Below, piece after piece: positions 1 through 10,461 of a DNA stretch of 64,000 nucleotides. The position numbers and the translations under genes were made by a program. Numbering within the stretch: the stretch's first letter is position 1; each line of letters starts with the position of its first letter. The stretch is from Linum tenue (taxonomy: Eukaryota > Streptophyta > Magnoliopsida > Malpighiales > Linaceae), in NCBI GenBank assembly GCA_946122785.1, contig CAMGYJ010000010.1, positions 29,119,608 to 29,183,607 on the forward strand, written 5' to 3'. Under the pieces are notes generated by a model. That model saw only the letters and a list, made by a program, of their open reading frames with translations. It was not told the origin of the DNA and made no database searches.

Positions 1-3000
1 TGCCGATGGCCTTGTTCTCTCTCGAGTTCTGTTTGTCCCGGATTTTAAATGCAATTTACTCTCCATTAGTCAACTTACCAAGGAGTTTCCCTTAGCACTG
101 ATATTCCTGCACAACATCTGTGTTCTCCAGGACTCACACTCCAAAAGGATGATTGGGATGGGGATGCAAGTTGATGGTTTATATCACTTGAAGCTGTTTG
201 ATGGGACTTCCATGGCGTTATCTCATGCTGCCCGGAAAGAGCGTCGCTATTCCTCTGCATTATAGCATTCACGCATGGGGCACCCTTCACTGGAGAAACT
301 CTCTTTGTTGCATTTAGTTTCTTGTTCTTGTTTGGATAATCATACTTGCTCGGCGTGTTTGCGAGCTAAGCAAACTAGCACTCCTTTCATTTCTTCTTCG
401 ATAAAGACCAAGGATGTTTTTGAGCTACTTCATGTTGACATTTGGGGCGGATATTCTACTCCCAGTCTTAGTGGCGCACATTATTTTTTAACGATTGTCG
501 ATGATTACAGTCGTGGCACTTAGATCTATCTTATGCGTCATAAGTCAGAAGTTGGTCGATACTTGCATATGTTTTGTCAACAGGTAGCTCGACAATTTGG
601 CAAGCCGTTTCGTCGTATTCAGGCCGACAATGGATTGGAATTTCAGACGAATATGCTTACCAGTTATTATGAGCAGGAAGGGATTGTTCTTCAAACATCC
701 TGCATTAACACACCTCAACAGAATGGTGTGGTTGAGCGGAAGCACCGCCATGTGCTTAAGACTGCTCGGGCATTGCGTTTCCATGCTAATCTCCCTATCC
801 GATTTTGGGGGGATTGCCTCCTGACGGCGGTCTATCTCATTAATAGACTTCCTACTAATGCTACTAAAAATCGTACTCCCTACGAGCGCATTTTTGGGAA
901 GTTACCTGTGTACTCTCATCTTCGTACTTTTGGATGTCTTGCATATGCCAAGGACACAGCTCCACATTTGGATAAGTTTTGTGAAAGGGGGAGAGCATGT
1001 GTGTTTCTCGGCTACCCTGCAGCTCAAAAATGTTATCGGGTCATGGACCTGGCTACTCGGAAACTTTTTACTTCCCGTGATGTGGTTTTTTGTGAAGATC
1101 AATTTCCCTTCCGTGATATTCTTCCCAACATGAGCCGCTCCCCTGCTGTACCAAGCGCTGCCCCAGTTGATCACGAGGACGAGCTTGTCAACCTCCCTTC
1201 TCCGTCTTCGCATAAGCTTGACGACGCTGAGCCCTCGCAACCCTCTTCTTCACCGCAGCAGGCTGGCATTTCCACGCCGCCAGCCGTTGACGACGAGATA
1301 ACTGGTGCTTCTAGCTCATCGACTGCGCCCCCTCCTGACTTACGACGAGGTCTTCGTAATCGCAAGCCTCCTGCTTTTCTTGTCGACAACTACGATGTCC
1401 GCCTCCCGACTACCCATTCAGGTCATGTATCCTCCGTGCGGTATCCTTTAAATGCCGTGGTCAATTATGCTCGTTTGTCTTCTAATCACCGTGCATACCT
1501 TGCAGCTATCTCTCACTCGACGGAACCGCGCTTCTTTCATGAGGCTGTCCGTCATAGAGTTTGGCGCGATGCCATGCAAAAGGAGGTTACAGCATTGTAG
1601 GCCAATGGGACGTGGGATCTCGTTCATTTGCCCCCTGGCAAACGTGCAATTGATTCTAAATGGGTGTATAAAATTAAGTTCGATCCCGATGGTAGCATTG
1701 AGCGCTACAAAGCGCGGCTGGTGGCCAAGGGATACACTCAGGTTGAAGGAGTCGATTTTCATGACACCTTCGCGCCAGTCGCTAAGTTGGTGACTGTACG
1801 ATGCGTTCTTGCTCTTGCTGCTCAGCTGGGTTGGTTTTTGCATCAACTCGACGTGAACAATGCCTTCCTTCATAGTGATTTGGAGGAAGAGGTATACATG
1901 CGAGTTCCTCAAGGTTTTGCTCGTCCGGGAGATGACCGAGTCTGCCGTCTGCGGAAGTCTCTCTACGGCCTAAGCAGGCCTCCCGCAATTGGTACACCAA
2001 GTTCACAGCAGCTTTGGTTGGATATGGCTTTCAGATGTCTAAAGCTGATCCTTCCTTGTTCACTTTTCTGCAAGGTGAGACTTTTCTTGTTGCCCTCATT
2101 TACGTCGACGACATTATTCTTGGAGGTACCTCTCTTCCTGCTATTGAACAAGTCAAGACTTTCATCCACCAACAGTTCAGCATCAAAGATCTTGGGCCTT
2201 TAAAATACTTCTTGGGAGTCGAAGTTTCCCGCTCGAAGAAAGGCATCGTGCTCACGCAACGAAAATATGCCCTTGACATCCTGGCCGACTCTGGTGTCCA
2301 AGCTGCTCGACCATGTCTGTTTCCTATTGATCAAAATCACCGTCTTAACTCTTTTGATGGACCCCCAGCTGCCGACCCTTGCTCTTATCGACGGCTTGTC
2401 GGTCGTTTGTTATACTTGACTGTGACTCGACCGGACATCGTATATGACGTTAATGTTCTCAGTCAAGCAGTTCATGATCCTCGTCAGGCACATGTAGATG
2501 CCGCTCACCGGGTTTTGAGGTACTTGAAGAGTTCCCCTGTACAGGGACTGTTTTTTCCTTCTGAGCATTCGTTGTCGCTCACAGCCTACTGCGACGCTGA
2601 CTGGGGTGGTTGCCAACACACCCGTCACTCCACTACTGGTTATTTCATTCAGCTTGGTAGCAGTCCTATTTCTTGGCGTACGAAGAAACAGACAGTTGTT
2701 GCCTGCTCCTCTGCTGAACCCGAGTATCGGGCCATGGCCAGCACTGTCAGTGAGATCATCTGGTTACGCTCCCTATTCCGCGAGCTTGGAGTCTCCATGG
2801 ACAGTCCTACTTCTTTACACTCTGACAATCAAGCTGCCTTGCATATTGCGGCCAATCCAGTTTTCCATGAGCGTACAAAGCATGTGGAAATGGATTGTTA
2901 TTTTGTTCGTGAGCGTGTAGCATCTCAGGAGATCGCTCCGACCAAGATTTCTACTCAGAATCAGGTTGCTGATATGTTCACGAAGGGCTTGGGAGCTGAT

Positions 3001-3057
3001 CAGTTCTCTTATCTATCTTCCAATCTTGGACTTCACAACATTCACTCCTCCGCTTGA
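1..3057 (+). pseudogene. D gag-pol polyprotein, decayed, partial (protease end to RNase H)
   Basis: Copia polyprotein fragment in one frame with in-frame stops. It opens at the end of the protease domain. A pre-integrase HHCC region follows (HSRMGHPS, then CSACLRAKQ). The integrase core has D in LLHVDIWGG, D in QADNGLEFQ and E in QQNGVVERK. Reverse transcriptase has YVDD near 2101-2112; RNase H has YCDADWGG and SSAEPEYRAM. TAG stops lie at 263-265 (at a usually conserved W), 521-523 and 1598-1600. A missing A after 1972 shifts the frame in KSLYGL; the right-arm copy has AAA there and is open through RT and RNase H. No product can be expected from this copy. Confidence 0.92.
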
Positions 3058-3064
3058 GGGGGAG

Positions 3065-3371
3065 TGTGGCGAAGCATGCACACGTGACCCCTGTACGAGT
3101 GTGCATGGTGTTTAGGGACTTATTTGTCCTGGTTTATTTTCTTTATGGTGACTTTGTTAATTTGCCTTTGGTTGGATCCGAACCCTAGGATTAGAGGTGA
3201 GGGGTTTTCGGTTCATATATATGTAAGCGGCACGGCCGCAACAGCTGTAACACAATAACGATAATAAGAAAACCTGAGAGCACCCACTCTCCGTGGAGTA
3301 GTCTCGTTCATATCGAACGGGGAAACCACGTAAATCGTGTGTCGTTTCTTTTCGTTTTGCTAAATTTATCA
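3065..3371 (+). repeat. 3' LTR of element D (left arm)
   Basis: Begins TGTGGCGAAG and ends TTTATCA. It mirrors the right-arm LTR at 44951-45257. It contains a TATA-like run (ATATATATG near 3217) and the GAAACCACGTAAATCGTG segment typical of copia LTR R/U5 regions. Relative to the 5' LTR at 49653-49947 it carries about 12 extra bases near 3159-3170. Confidence 0.92.
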
Positions 3372-3376
3372 ACAGC

Positions 3377-4000
3377 AGTAGTGATTTTAGTTTGATGAGC
3401 TTTAGAAACATATGATGGGTAAAGGGAATTCACAAGCAAACTCGAAACCTAATCTCAACACCAAACTGGATGACGGGAACTTGGAAAAAATAATAAGTGG
3501 ATTGCGGACTTCCGAAGTGAATGAAGGAATCAACCATATAGTTGCTACGCAGACTATTACTACTGGCACATACTCTTATACTACTTATGATCACTAACAA
3601 TCTAACTTGTGTGTTTCTGATTTTGCTACTATAACATGAACTCAATTATAACTTCTAAATTCCTTCCTCACTATATTTTAATACGAACCCACCTAAGGCA
3701 CAAAGCAGAAACAATATGGAAATGATCTTCCCATAACATTTAACAGAACAAGAGCTCTGAAGTTTTTCATTTCATTCAATATTTATGAATTCTCTCCTTC
3801 CGTAGACGAGGAATTCCAATCAAACATTGTGTTCTAGGCTCTTCATTTCAAACAGAGAATTCTAGCCACTTCATCTCATCCAAATCTAAAAAGAATTCTT
3901 TCCTCCCATGAATAATTCAACTACAAACTCAAATATCTAAAGCCCAAAATTTTTGGCCCGCAAACTGAAATTAGCAATGTATTCATTCATTTAATTGAAT
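3377..4000. other. Intergenic stretch between D and the bS21 gene
   Basis: AT-rich DNA with no recognisable protein. A short open frame at 3412-3597 shows no family features. The stretch is downstream of the minus-strand bS21 coding region, so part may be its 3' flank. The right-arm counterpart is 44322-44945. Confidence 0.6.
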
Positions 4001-4318
4001 TCAATCAAATATTACATTAGCAATTTCCCTTAGCAGCCTCGCGAGTCCAATGCTTCTTTTCGTCTTGCTTGTTTCCGGATACCTATGCCGCCAGGGCGCC
4101 TGAATCGCCCCGGACCTCCCCAATCCCCTATTGTGCATGTTCATAAGCCTCTCCGCAGGCTCGTTCTTGCCCACCACTAGCTGGATATTGTATGACAAGT
4201 TGAAGCAACCGATGCTTGGGGAAGTCACTATGCCAGCTCGCCAACAGGAAATCTCTAGGCAAGCAACCAGCGAGTGGGGGGAAGAGAAGTGGAAGGGAGG
4301 AAACGTGAGACAGCGGGC
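4001..4318 (-). pseudogene. RPS21: Plastid ribosomal protein bS21-like gene, 3' part (left arm), disrupted by element E
   Basis: The minus-strand frame contains YNIQLVVGKNEPAERLMN, which matches the start of bacterial/plastid 30S protein S21 (usual pattern YN-V-V-ENEPEERLLNRFRR). It is followed by a more diverged basic region with SGAIQ and WRHRYPE in place of the usual AGVIQECRRRRFFE. The remainder of the coding region, including the start codon, is at 9461-9517; the 5.1-kb element E sits between, bounded by GATGG duplications. Ignoring E, the frame is open for about 124 codons to a TGA at 4001-4003. Family knowledge: a plastid-targeted small-subunit protein encoded in the nucleus. The interruption makes this copy a probable pseudogene. 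Confidence 0.65.
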
Positions 4319-4323
4319 GATGG

Positions 4324-4672
4324 TAACAGATTGAAAATCAATTTCAACGGTCATCTGCCCTGCGACGTCGTTCCTTCCTCATTCCGGGACTTATCGCTGC
4401 ACTGCCGTTTCTTTCCTTTCCTGCTGCGCTGTCGTTTGGAACCAAGCCAAGATGCCTCTGTTGCGATGTCGTTTGATGTAATGTGCTGCGTATTGTTCTT
4501 TCCCAGTTGATACTTGTGTTTCCTTTCGTTCCAAGACAGTAGTTGTTTCCATTCCAAGCTACAAAACAGATGTATGAACTTTTTCATCTTCTTCCTTGTT
4601 CTGCCTATAAATTGGCAGTGAAAGTAATGAGAAAAGCAAGCTAGGTTTTATCACTCCAAATTTTCTTTGTTA
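4324..4672 (+). repeat. 5' LTR of element E (left arm)
   Basis: TAACAGATTG...CTTTGTTA, 349 bp, with TATAAATT at 4606-4613 as a likely TATA box. Followed immediately by the PBS. Confidence 0.93.
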
Positions 4673-4716
4673 TGGTATCAGAGCCTCTGATAAAACCCTA
4701 GCCGCCGCCTTCTACA

Positions 4717-7700
4717 ATGGCTGAGAATGAAGCTCAGCCCCTTCCTGATCCACAGCCAAATATTGTGGATCCTTCTTCTGACCCCTTCTTTCTTCACGGA
4801 TCAGAGCAACCTGGAGCCCTCCTTGTTGCTGAAAAACTCACAGCCACAAACTACAATGACTGGAGCAGGGCAATGTTCAATGCCCTTGCTGCAAAAAACA
4901 AACTCGGATTCATTAATGGAACACTCACAGAGCCAGCTGCTACTGATGCAAGGTATGGTGCCTGGACTCGCAACAACGTTATGATCCTCAGCTGGATCCA
5001 ATAGTCCACTTCTTCAGAGATTCGAAAGACCATCCTTGCCTGCAAAAAAACTTCAGAAGCATGGAAGAGCTTACAAACTCGTTATGGATCTGGTGATCTC
5101 ATTCGCATTGCAGAGCTTGAAGAAGCACTTTCCTCTCTACAACAAGGTAACCAAACTGTTACTGACTACTATGGAAAAATCATTACTCTAAAGGATGAGT
5201 TAGAGAACTATCAACCACTTATTCCATGTACCTGTACACCCACTAGCCACATTGACTGTGTTGCCATGACAAGAGTTCTTCAATATCAAGAAACCAGTTA
5301 TGTAATCAAGTTTCTTCGAGGTTTAAATGAAAACTTCTCTGGAGTCAGAGCACAAGTGATGTTTGGTGATGAGCTTCCCAACATCAATCGAGTTTTTCAA
5401 AGAATGTTGCAACATGAAAGACAGATCTATGGTTCTCAATCCAACAAAATGGTGGCTTCTCTCCACACAGACCAGTCAGCATTTGCCATTCAAGGAGGAA
5501 ACAGAAGATTCAACTCCTCTGCTAAACCACCCTTCTGCACATTCTGCAAGAGAGAAGGCCATACTGAGGATATTTGTTTTCAAAAACATGGTTGGCCACC
5601 AGGAATGACCAAGCCTTCCTTTACTTCAAGCAGTACTCCAGTCACTTGTTCTTATTGCAGAAGAAGAGGCCATACAGAAGACAAGTGCTTTCAGAAGAAT
5701 GGATATCCACAGAATTTTGTGCCCAAATATCCAACTTCTGGTACTGGAAGAGGTAGACCTCCTGCTGCCAATGTTGTCACCAGCACTTCTTCATCAGATG
5801 AAGTCAAGCTCACAAGAGCAGATTATGACAAACTCATGAGTCTGATGAATGCTCAGAAGAACCAACCATCATTCTCTGCTTTCTGCCTTTGTTAGCAACA
5901 AAGGTATACTTCCAACTCCTTCTCTCTCAATTCCTGTCTTCAATGCTATCACCAACATACAAAAACCATGGATTGTTGATACTGGAGCTTCAGACCACAT
6001 AGATAGCTCCTTAGACTACTTAACAAATCCACAACCTTTGTCAAATGTTTTCATCACTCTCCCCACTGGAGCTCAAATCCAGGCAACTCACACTGGCACA
6101 GCAAAATGCCACGATGCCTTGACTCTACAAAATGCCCTGTTTGTTCCCCACTTTACCTTTAACCTCCTGTCTGTGAGCAGACTGACCTCCACCACACCAA
6201 TAAGCTTATCCTTTCAATCTACTACTTGTCTTATACAGGATTTGGAGCAGAAGAGAGTGATTGGTTCTGCTAGCCTTCACAATGGACTTTATTACCTTCA
6301 AGCATCACATCCTCCTAAATTGATTTCTGTTGCCTCTACATCCACCTTTGATTGTGGCATTTTAGACTAGGACATGTATCTCACTCTAAAATACCACTTC
6401 TCAACCAATTTTGTACCTCCATTACTACTCAGAAGGATCAACCATGTGATGTTTGTCATTTTGCCAAGCAAAAACGACTTTCTTTTCCTATCAGCCAGTC
6501 TGTAACACAGTTACCTTTTGAACTCATACATGTTGACATTTGGGGTCCTAACCCTCTTCCCTCTTATGATGGATTCAAATATTTCTTAATTGTAGTTGAT
6601 GACTACACTAGAATGACTTGGCTTATTCTCCTTCATTTAAAGTTAAAAGCAAGACCAAAACTCATTGCTTTCTGCAACCAAATGCAAAGACAATTTCAGT
6701 CCACCATCAAAACCATTAGGAGTGATCAGGGTAAAGAATTCCAAATGGAAGAATTCTTTAACTCAACAGGCATTCTCCATGAAATGTCCTGTGTTGAAAC
6801 ACCTCAACAAAACAGCAAGGTAGAGAGGAAACATCAACACATCCTTGCTGTTGCTAGAGCCCTTCAATTCCAAGCAAACTTACCTCCTACTTTCTGGGGT
6901 GACTGTGTCAAACATGCAGTACACCTGATAAATAGAGTCCCCACCCCTGTTCTTTCAAACAAATCTCCATTCCAAATCCTTTACAACAGACCACCAGACC
7001 TCACTGACTTGAGAGTCTTCGGTTGCTTGTGTTATGCCAGCACACTGGTTAACCACAGAACCAAATTCCAACCAAGAGCCAGGAAATCAATCTTCATTGG
7101 TTACACTCCTGGTATAAAAGGGTACAAGTTATATGACTTATCCACTCATGAAACATTTACCTCTAGAGATGTCATCTTCTATGAATCTCATTTTCCATTC
7201 CATTCAAATCATGAACAAGATCCTTTACCCTCTGATCCAGACATTCTATTCCCCATTCCTACTCCAAATTCCCCTCTGATCCATGAAACAACTTCATCTT
7301 CTAGACCAATCAATGTCGATCCTTCTACCTCCACTGATAGTACAAACCATCCCTCCTCTTCTCCTCCTTCCACCACACCTCCATCACCTACTTCTTCTCC
7401 TTCTCCTGTATCTCCTTCCCCACCACCACCACCACCACCATCTCCCCCTCCTCAACCTCAACCTCAAGTCAGATGTTCTGACAGAACCTCAAAACCCCCC
7501 TCCCATCTTGTCAAGAACTATCATTGTTACTTATCTCAAGGTCCTAGCAGCACCAATCACTCAAATCTGCAACAGATCAAAGACAACAGGTACTCCCTTT
7601 CCTCACTTCTCTCCTACAACAATCTTTCTCTCCCATTCAGAAAATTCTGGAATCAAGCTATGCAACAAGAGATTAAGGCTTTAATCAAAAATCAAACCTG

Positions 7701-9114
7701 GGATGTGGTTTCACTACCACCAGGCAAGAAACCAATTGGAAAGAAATGGATTTACAAGGATAAGTTTCTTTCTGATGGTTCTCTTGAAAGACACAAAGCT
7801 AGATTGGTTGCCAAAGGCAACACACAACAAGAAGGGATTGATTTTCAAGACACATTTGCCCCAGTCATCAAAATGACTAATGTCAGGACATTCCTAGCCA
7901 TTGCAGCCCTCAGAAACTGGCATATCCATCAATTGGATGTGGATAATGCATTTCTCAATGGAGAACTACAAGAAGAAGTCTACATGACCCTACCTCAGGG
8001 ATTCACTCCTCCTACTGGCATACCTAACCCAGTTTGTCGACTAAAGAAGTCACTTTATGGCCTGAAACAAGCTTCCAGACAATGGTTCTCCAAGCTTACA
8101 GACAAGCTTCATTAGCTTGGTTACATTCAAAGCAAAGCAGACCATTCCCTATTCTACAAGGTTACATCTTCTTCCTACACATGCATTCTCATTTATGTCG
8201 ATGATCTGGTTATAGGAGGCAATAACTTAACAGAAATACAAGCATTGAAGGAGCTGTTACATAGAGAATTCAGCATCAAAGATCTTGGAAACTTGAGATA
8301 TTTTCTAGGCATTGAAGTAGCAAGAAGCAATTCTGGCATTCATCTTTCACAGAGAAAATATACATTGGAAATACTTAAAGAAGCAAATGTTCTTGATTCA
8401 AAGCCTGTCACTACCCCCATGGATTACAAATTACATCTCAGCAATGATGAGAGCATTCCATATGAGGATCCAGAACACTACAGAACATTGGTGGGCAAGC
8501 TAATCTACTTGACTATTACTCGTCCTCAGACATTAGCTTTGTTACACAACAGCTAAGCCAATTCATGACCTCTCTATCTACAACTCATTACAAGGCTGTT
8601 CTAAGGGTTCTGAGATACCTCAAATCAGCACCAGCATCAGGTCTTTTCTTCCCCTCCAAGGGTTCTTTTCAATTGAAAGCTTTCACAGATTCAGATTAGG
8701 CTGCCTGTGTGGATACAAGGCGATCAACAACTGGTTTTTGCATATATTTAGGTGATTCTCTCATCTCATGGATATCGCGCTCTTGCCTTCACTACCTCCG
8801 AAATCCAGTGGCTTCAATATCTACTCCAAGATTTCCAGGTCTCTACATCTCTTCCTGTCAATCTCTACTGCGACAACCAAAGTGCCATCTACATCGCAAA
8901 GAACCCCACTTTCCATGAAAGGACAAAGCACATCGAATTAGACTGTCACTTCGTCAGAGAAAAGCTCCAAGCTGGTACTCTCAAACTTCTTCACATCTCC
9001 TCTTCTCATTAGCTCGCCGATCTCTTCACAAAACCACTTTCCCCAGCTCCATTCAACACATTGCTCTCCAAGCTTGGTGTGCGAAACCTCTGCCCACCAG
9101 CTTGCGGGGGGTAA
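4717..9114 (+). pseudogene. E gag-pol polyprotein, multiply broken
   Basis: Starts MAENEAQPLPDPQPN about 33 bases after the PBS. Gag carries two successive CCHC knuckles (CTFCKREGHTEDIC and CSYCRRRGHTEDKC). Protease has WIVDTGASDHI; integrase has [12 protein letters not shown] and CDVCHFAKQ motifs plus [15 protein letters not shown] and QQNSKVERK, followed by a proline/serine-rich linker (about 7320-7470). RT has YVDDL near 8195; RNase H follows. Defects: TAG at 5002-5004, 8113-8115, 8696-8698 and 9010-9012; a frameshift near 5880 consistent with a 7-bp near-tandem duplication; a compensating shift near 6355; a shift near 8527; and a deletion at about 8772 removing the RNase H segment between LISW and YRAL. 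All are shared with the right arm. Confidence 0.93.
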
Positions 9115-9460
9115 CAGATTGAAAATCAATTTCAACAGTCATCTGCCCTGCGACGTCGTTCCTTCCTCATTCTGGGACTTATCGCTGCGCTGCCGTTTCT
9201 TTCCTTTCTTGCTGCGCTGTCGTTTGGAACCAAGCCAAGATGCCTTTGTTGCGATGTCGTTTGATGTAATGTGCTGTGTATTGTTCTTTCCCAGTTGATA
9301 CTTGTGTTTCCTTTCGTTCCAAGACAGTAGTTGTTTCCATTCCAAGCTACAAAACAGATGTATGAACTTTGTCATCTTCTTCCTTGTTCTGCCTATAAAT
9401 TGGCAGTGAAAGTAATGAGAAAAGCAAGCTAGGTTTTATCACTCCAAATTTCCTTTGTTA
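9112..9460 (+). repeat. 3' LTR of element E (left arm)
   Basis: Same 349-bp repeat as 4324-4672. The pol reading frame terminates with a TAA formed by the first two LTR bases and the next (9112-9114). Confidence 0.93.
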
Positions 9461-9517
9461 GATGGAGGAGGAAGGTGAGAGAAAGGAGAGGCAGTTGGAG
9501 AGAACGAGCGAAGCCAT
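9461..9517 (-). pseudogene. RPS21: Plastid bS21-like gene, 5' part with transit peptide start (left arm)
   Basis: Minus-strand ATG at 9515-9517 starts MASLVLSNCLSFLSPSSSI, a serine/leucine-rich, acid-poor N-terminus of the kind expected for a chloroplast transit peptide. Nineteen codons run up to the insertion point of E; the first five bases here (GATGG, 9461-9465) are the TSD. The frame continues without a gap in the fragment ending at 4318. Right-arm equivalent: 38805-38861. That the gene was once functional is inference from the intact frame. Confidence 0.65.
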
Positions 9518-10067
9518 TGATAGAATTTTAACTGACGGAGTTTTGAGTGGATACATTAGCATAGCTTGACGAAATTTTGTGTAAAATTTGGGGTTGGGGT
9601 CTATTCTTCAGTCGGTGCCAGTCATTGAATCGGATTTCAGATTGTCATAGTTGGGCTGGATTTCAGTAATTAACCAATGTCAAGTTAACTCTTACGTGGA
9701 CCAATAGAAATTGGTTGCACCAGTGCCGCACTTTTTACAGAGGCACCCTAGTATTGGTCATATCTAAATAAATATGTTTATGAAATCGAATGTATCTTAA
9801 ATGAAGCTAATGGTATGATATAGGAAAAAATATAACTAAGAAAATTAAGATGTAAGGTTAAGACTTCAAGAAAAAATTAAGAAACTGTATACTTGTTTGA
9901 AAGATAATTAATCTTGGTGAACTAGAATATTTCTTGCAAAATCTAATAAAGAGATTAATTTAACTTGAAACTCATGGTCATAGGCAAAACATACAATCAT
10001 GCAAGAACTGGGAGCTTAGAAAATCAACAATCCAATAACAAATTGTATAAGAAGACCTAACAATAAT
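9518..10067. other. Upstream flank of the bS21-like gene
   Basis: Noncoding on both strands as far as I can see. It should hold the promoter of the minus-strand bS21-like gene. Around 9695-9755 is a segment (GTGGACCAATAGAAATTGG, then GTGCCGCACTTTTTACAG) with a diverged relative at about 54650-54715. Confidence 0.5.
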
Positions 10068-10461
10068 TGTTAGGATATGACTTGAATTTGATTTGGGTTT
10101 GTTTTGTGTTTTGGGTCTATTTTGTTTGGCTTTGTGTTTGGGTTTTGTGGTAATTATCAAGTAATTCAACATCGATCTGAGTAGTATTTGGGAATTTTGG
10201 GAGCTCTGTTTGGATCTTGGAATTTTGTGCGGAGTGTTGGAATTATTAATTCCGGTGGTGGCCTCAAAGAATTTCGTTTGTGGTAATTATCAAGCAATTC
10301 AACATCGATCTGAGTAGTATTTGGGAATTTTGGGAGCTCTGTTTGTTCGTTAGAGTTGTTTGAATAGTTACCGTAGTTTGCAACTACGCTGATTGGTTTG
10401 TTTTGAATAATTTGGTTGGTATTTGGTGAGAAGTTTGGTTAGAGTTTGTTTGATAGTAAGA

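Larger units (their letters stand above)
1..3371 (+). mobile_element. Ty1/copia element D, left-arm copy (5' part outside window)
   Basis: This is the 3' portion of a copia element whose full copy is at 44951-49947. The window opens inside the protease region; integrase, reverse transcriptase, RNase H, polypurine tract (GAGGGGGAG just before the LTR) and the 3' LTR follow. The 3-prime flank begins ACAGC at 3372-3376, the reverse complement of the GCTGT TSD seen in the right arm. Three nonsense codons are shared with the right copy; one single-base deletion at 1972/1973 is private to this copy. Confidence 0.93.
4324..9460 (+). mobile_element. Ty1/copia element E, left-arm copy, complete
   Basis: A 5137-bp element flanked by 5-bp TSDs GATGG (4319-4323 and 9461-9465). 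LTRs of 349 bp at each end begin TAACAG and end TTTGTTA, so the termini are TA...TA rather than TG...CA. The PBS TGGTATCAGAGC starts directly after the 5' LTR (4673-4684), and a G-run (GCGGGGGG, 9105-9111) forms the polypurine tract before the 3' LTR. By eye the two LTRs differ at about 8 of 349 positions. It is inserted in the transit-peptide part of the bS21-like gene, in the opposite orientation. Confidence 0.95.

Noticed and set aside
4131..4334. Plus-strand frame over the bS21-like gene
   Set aside because: It is a shadow of the minus-strand bS21 frame.
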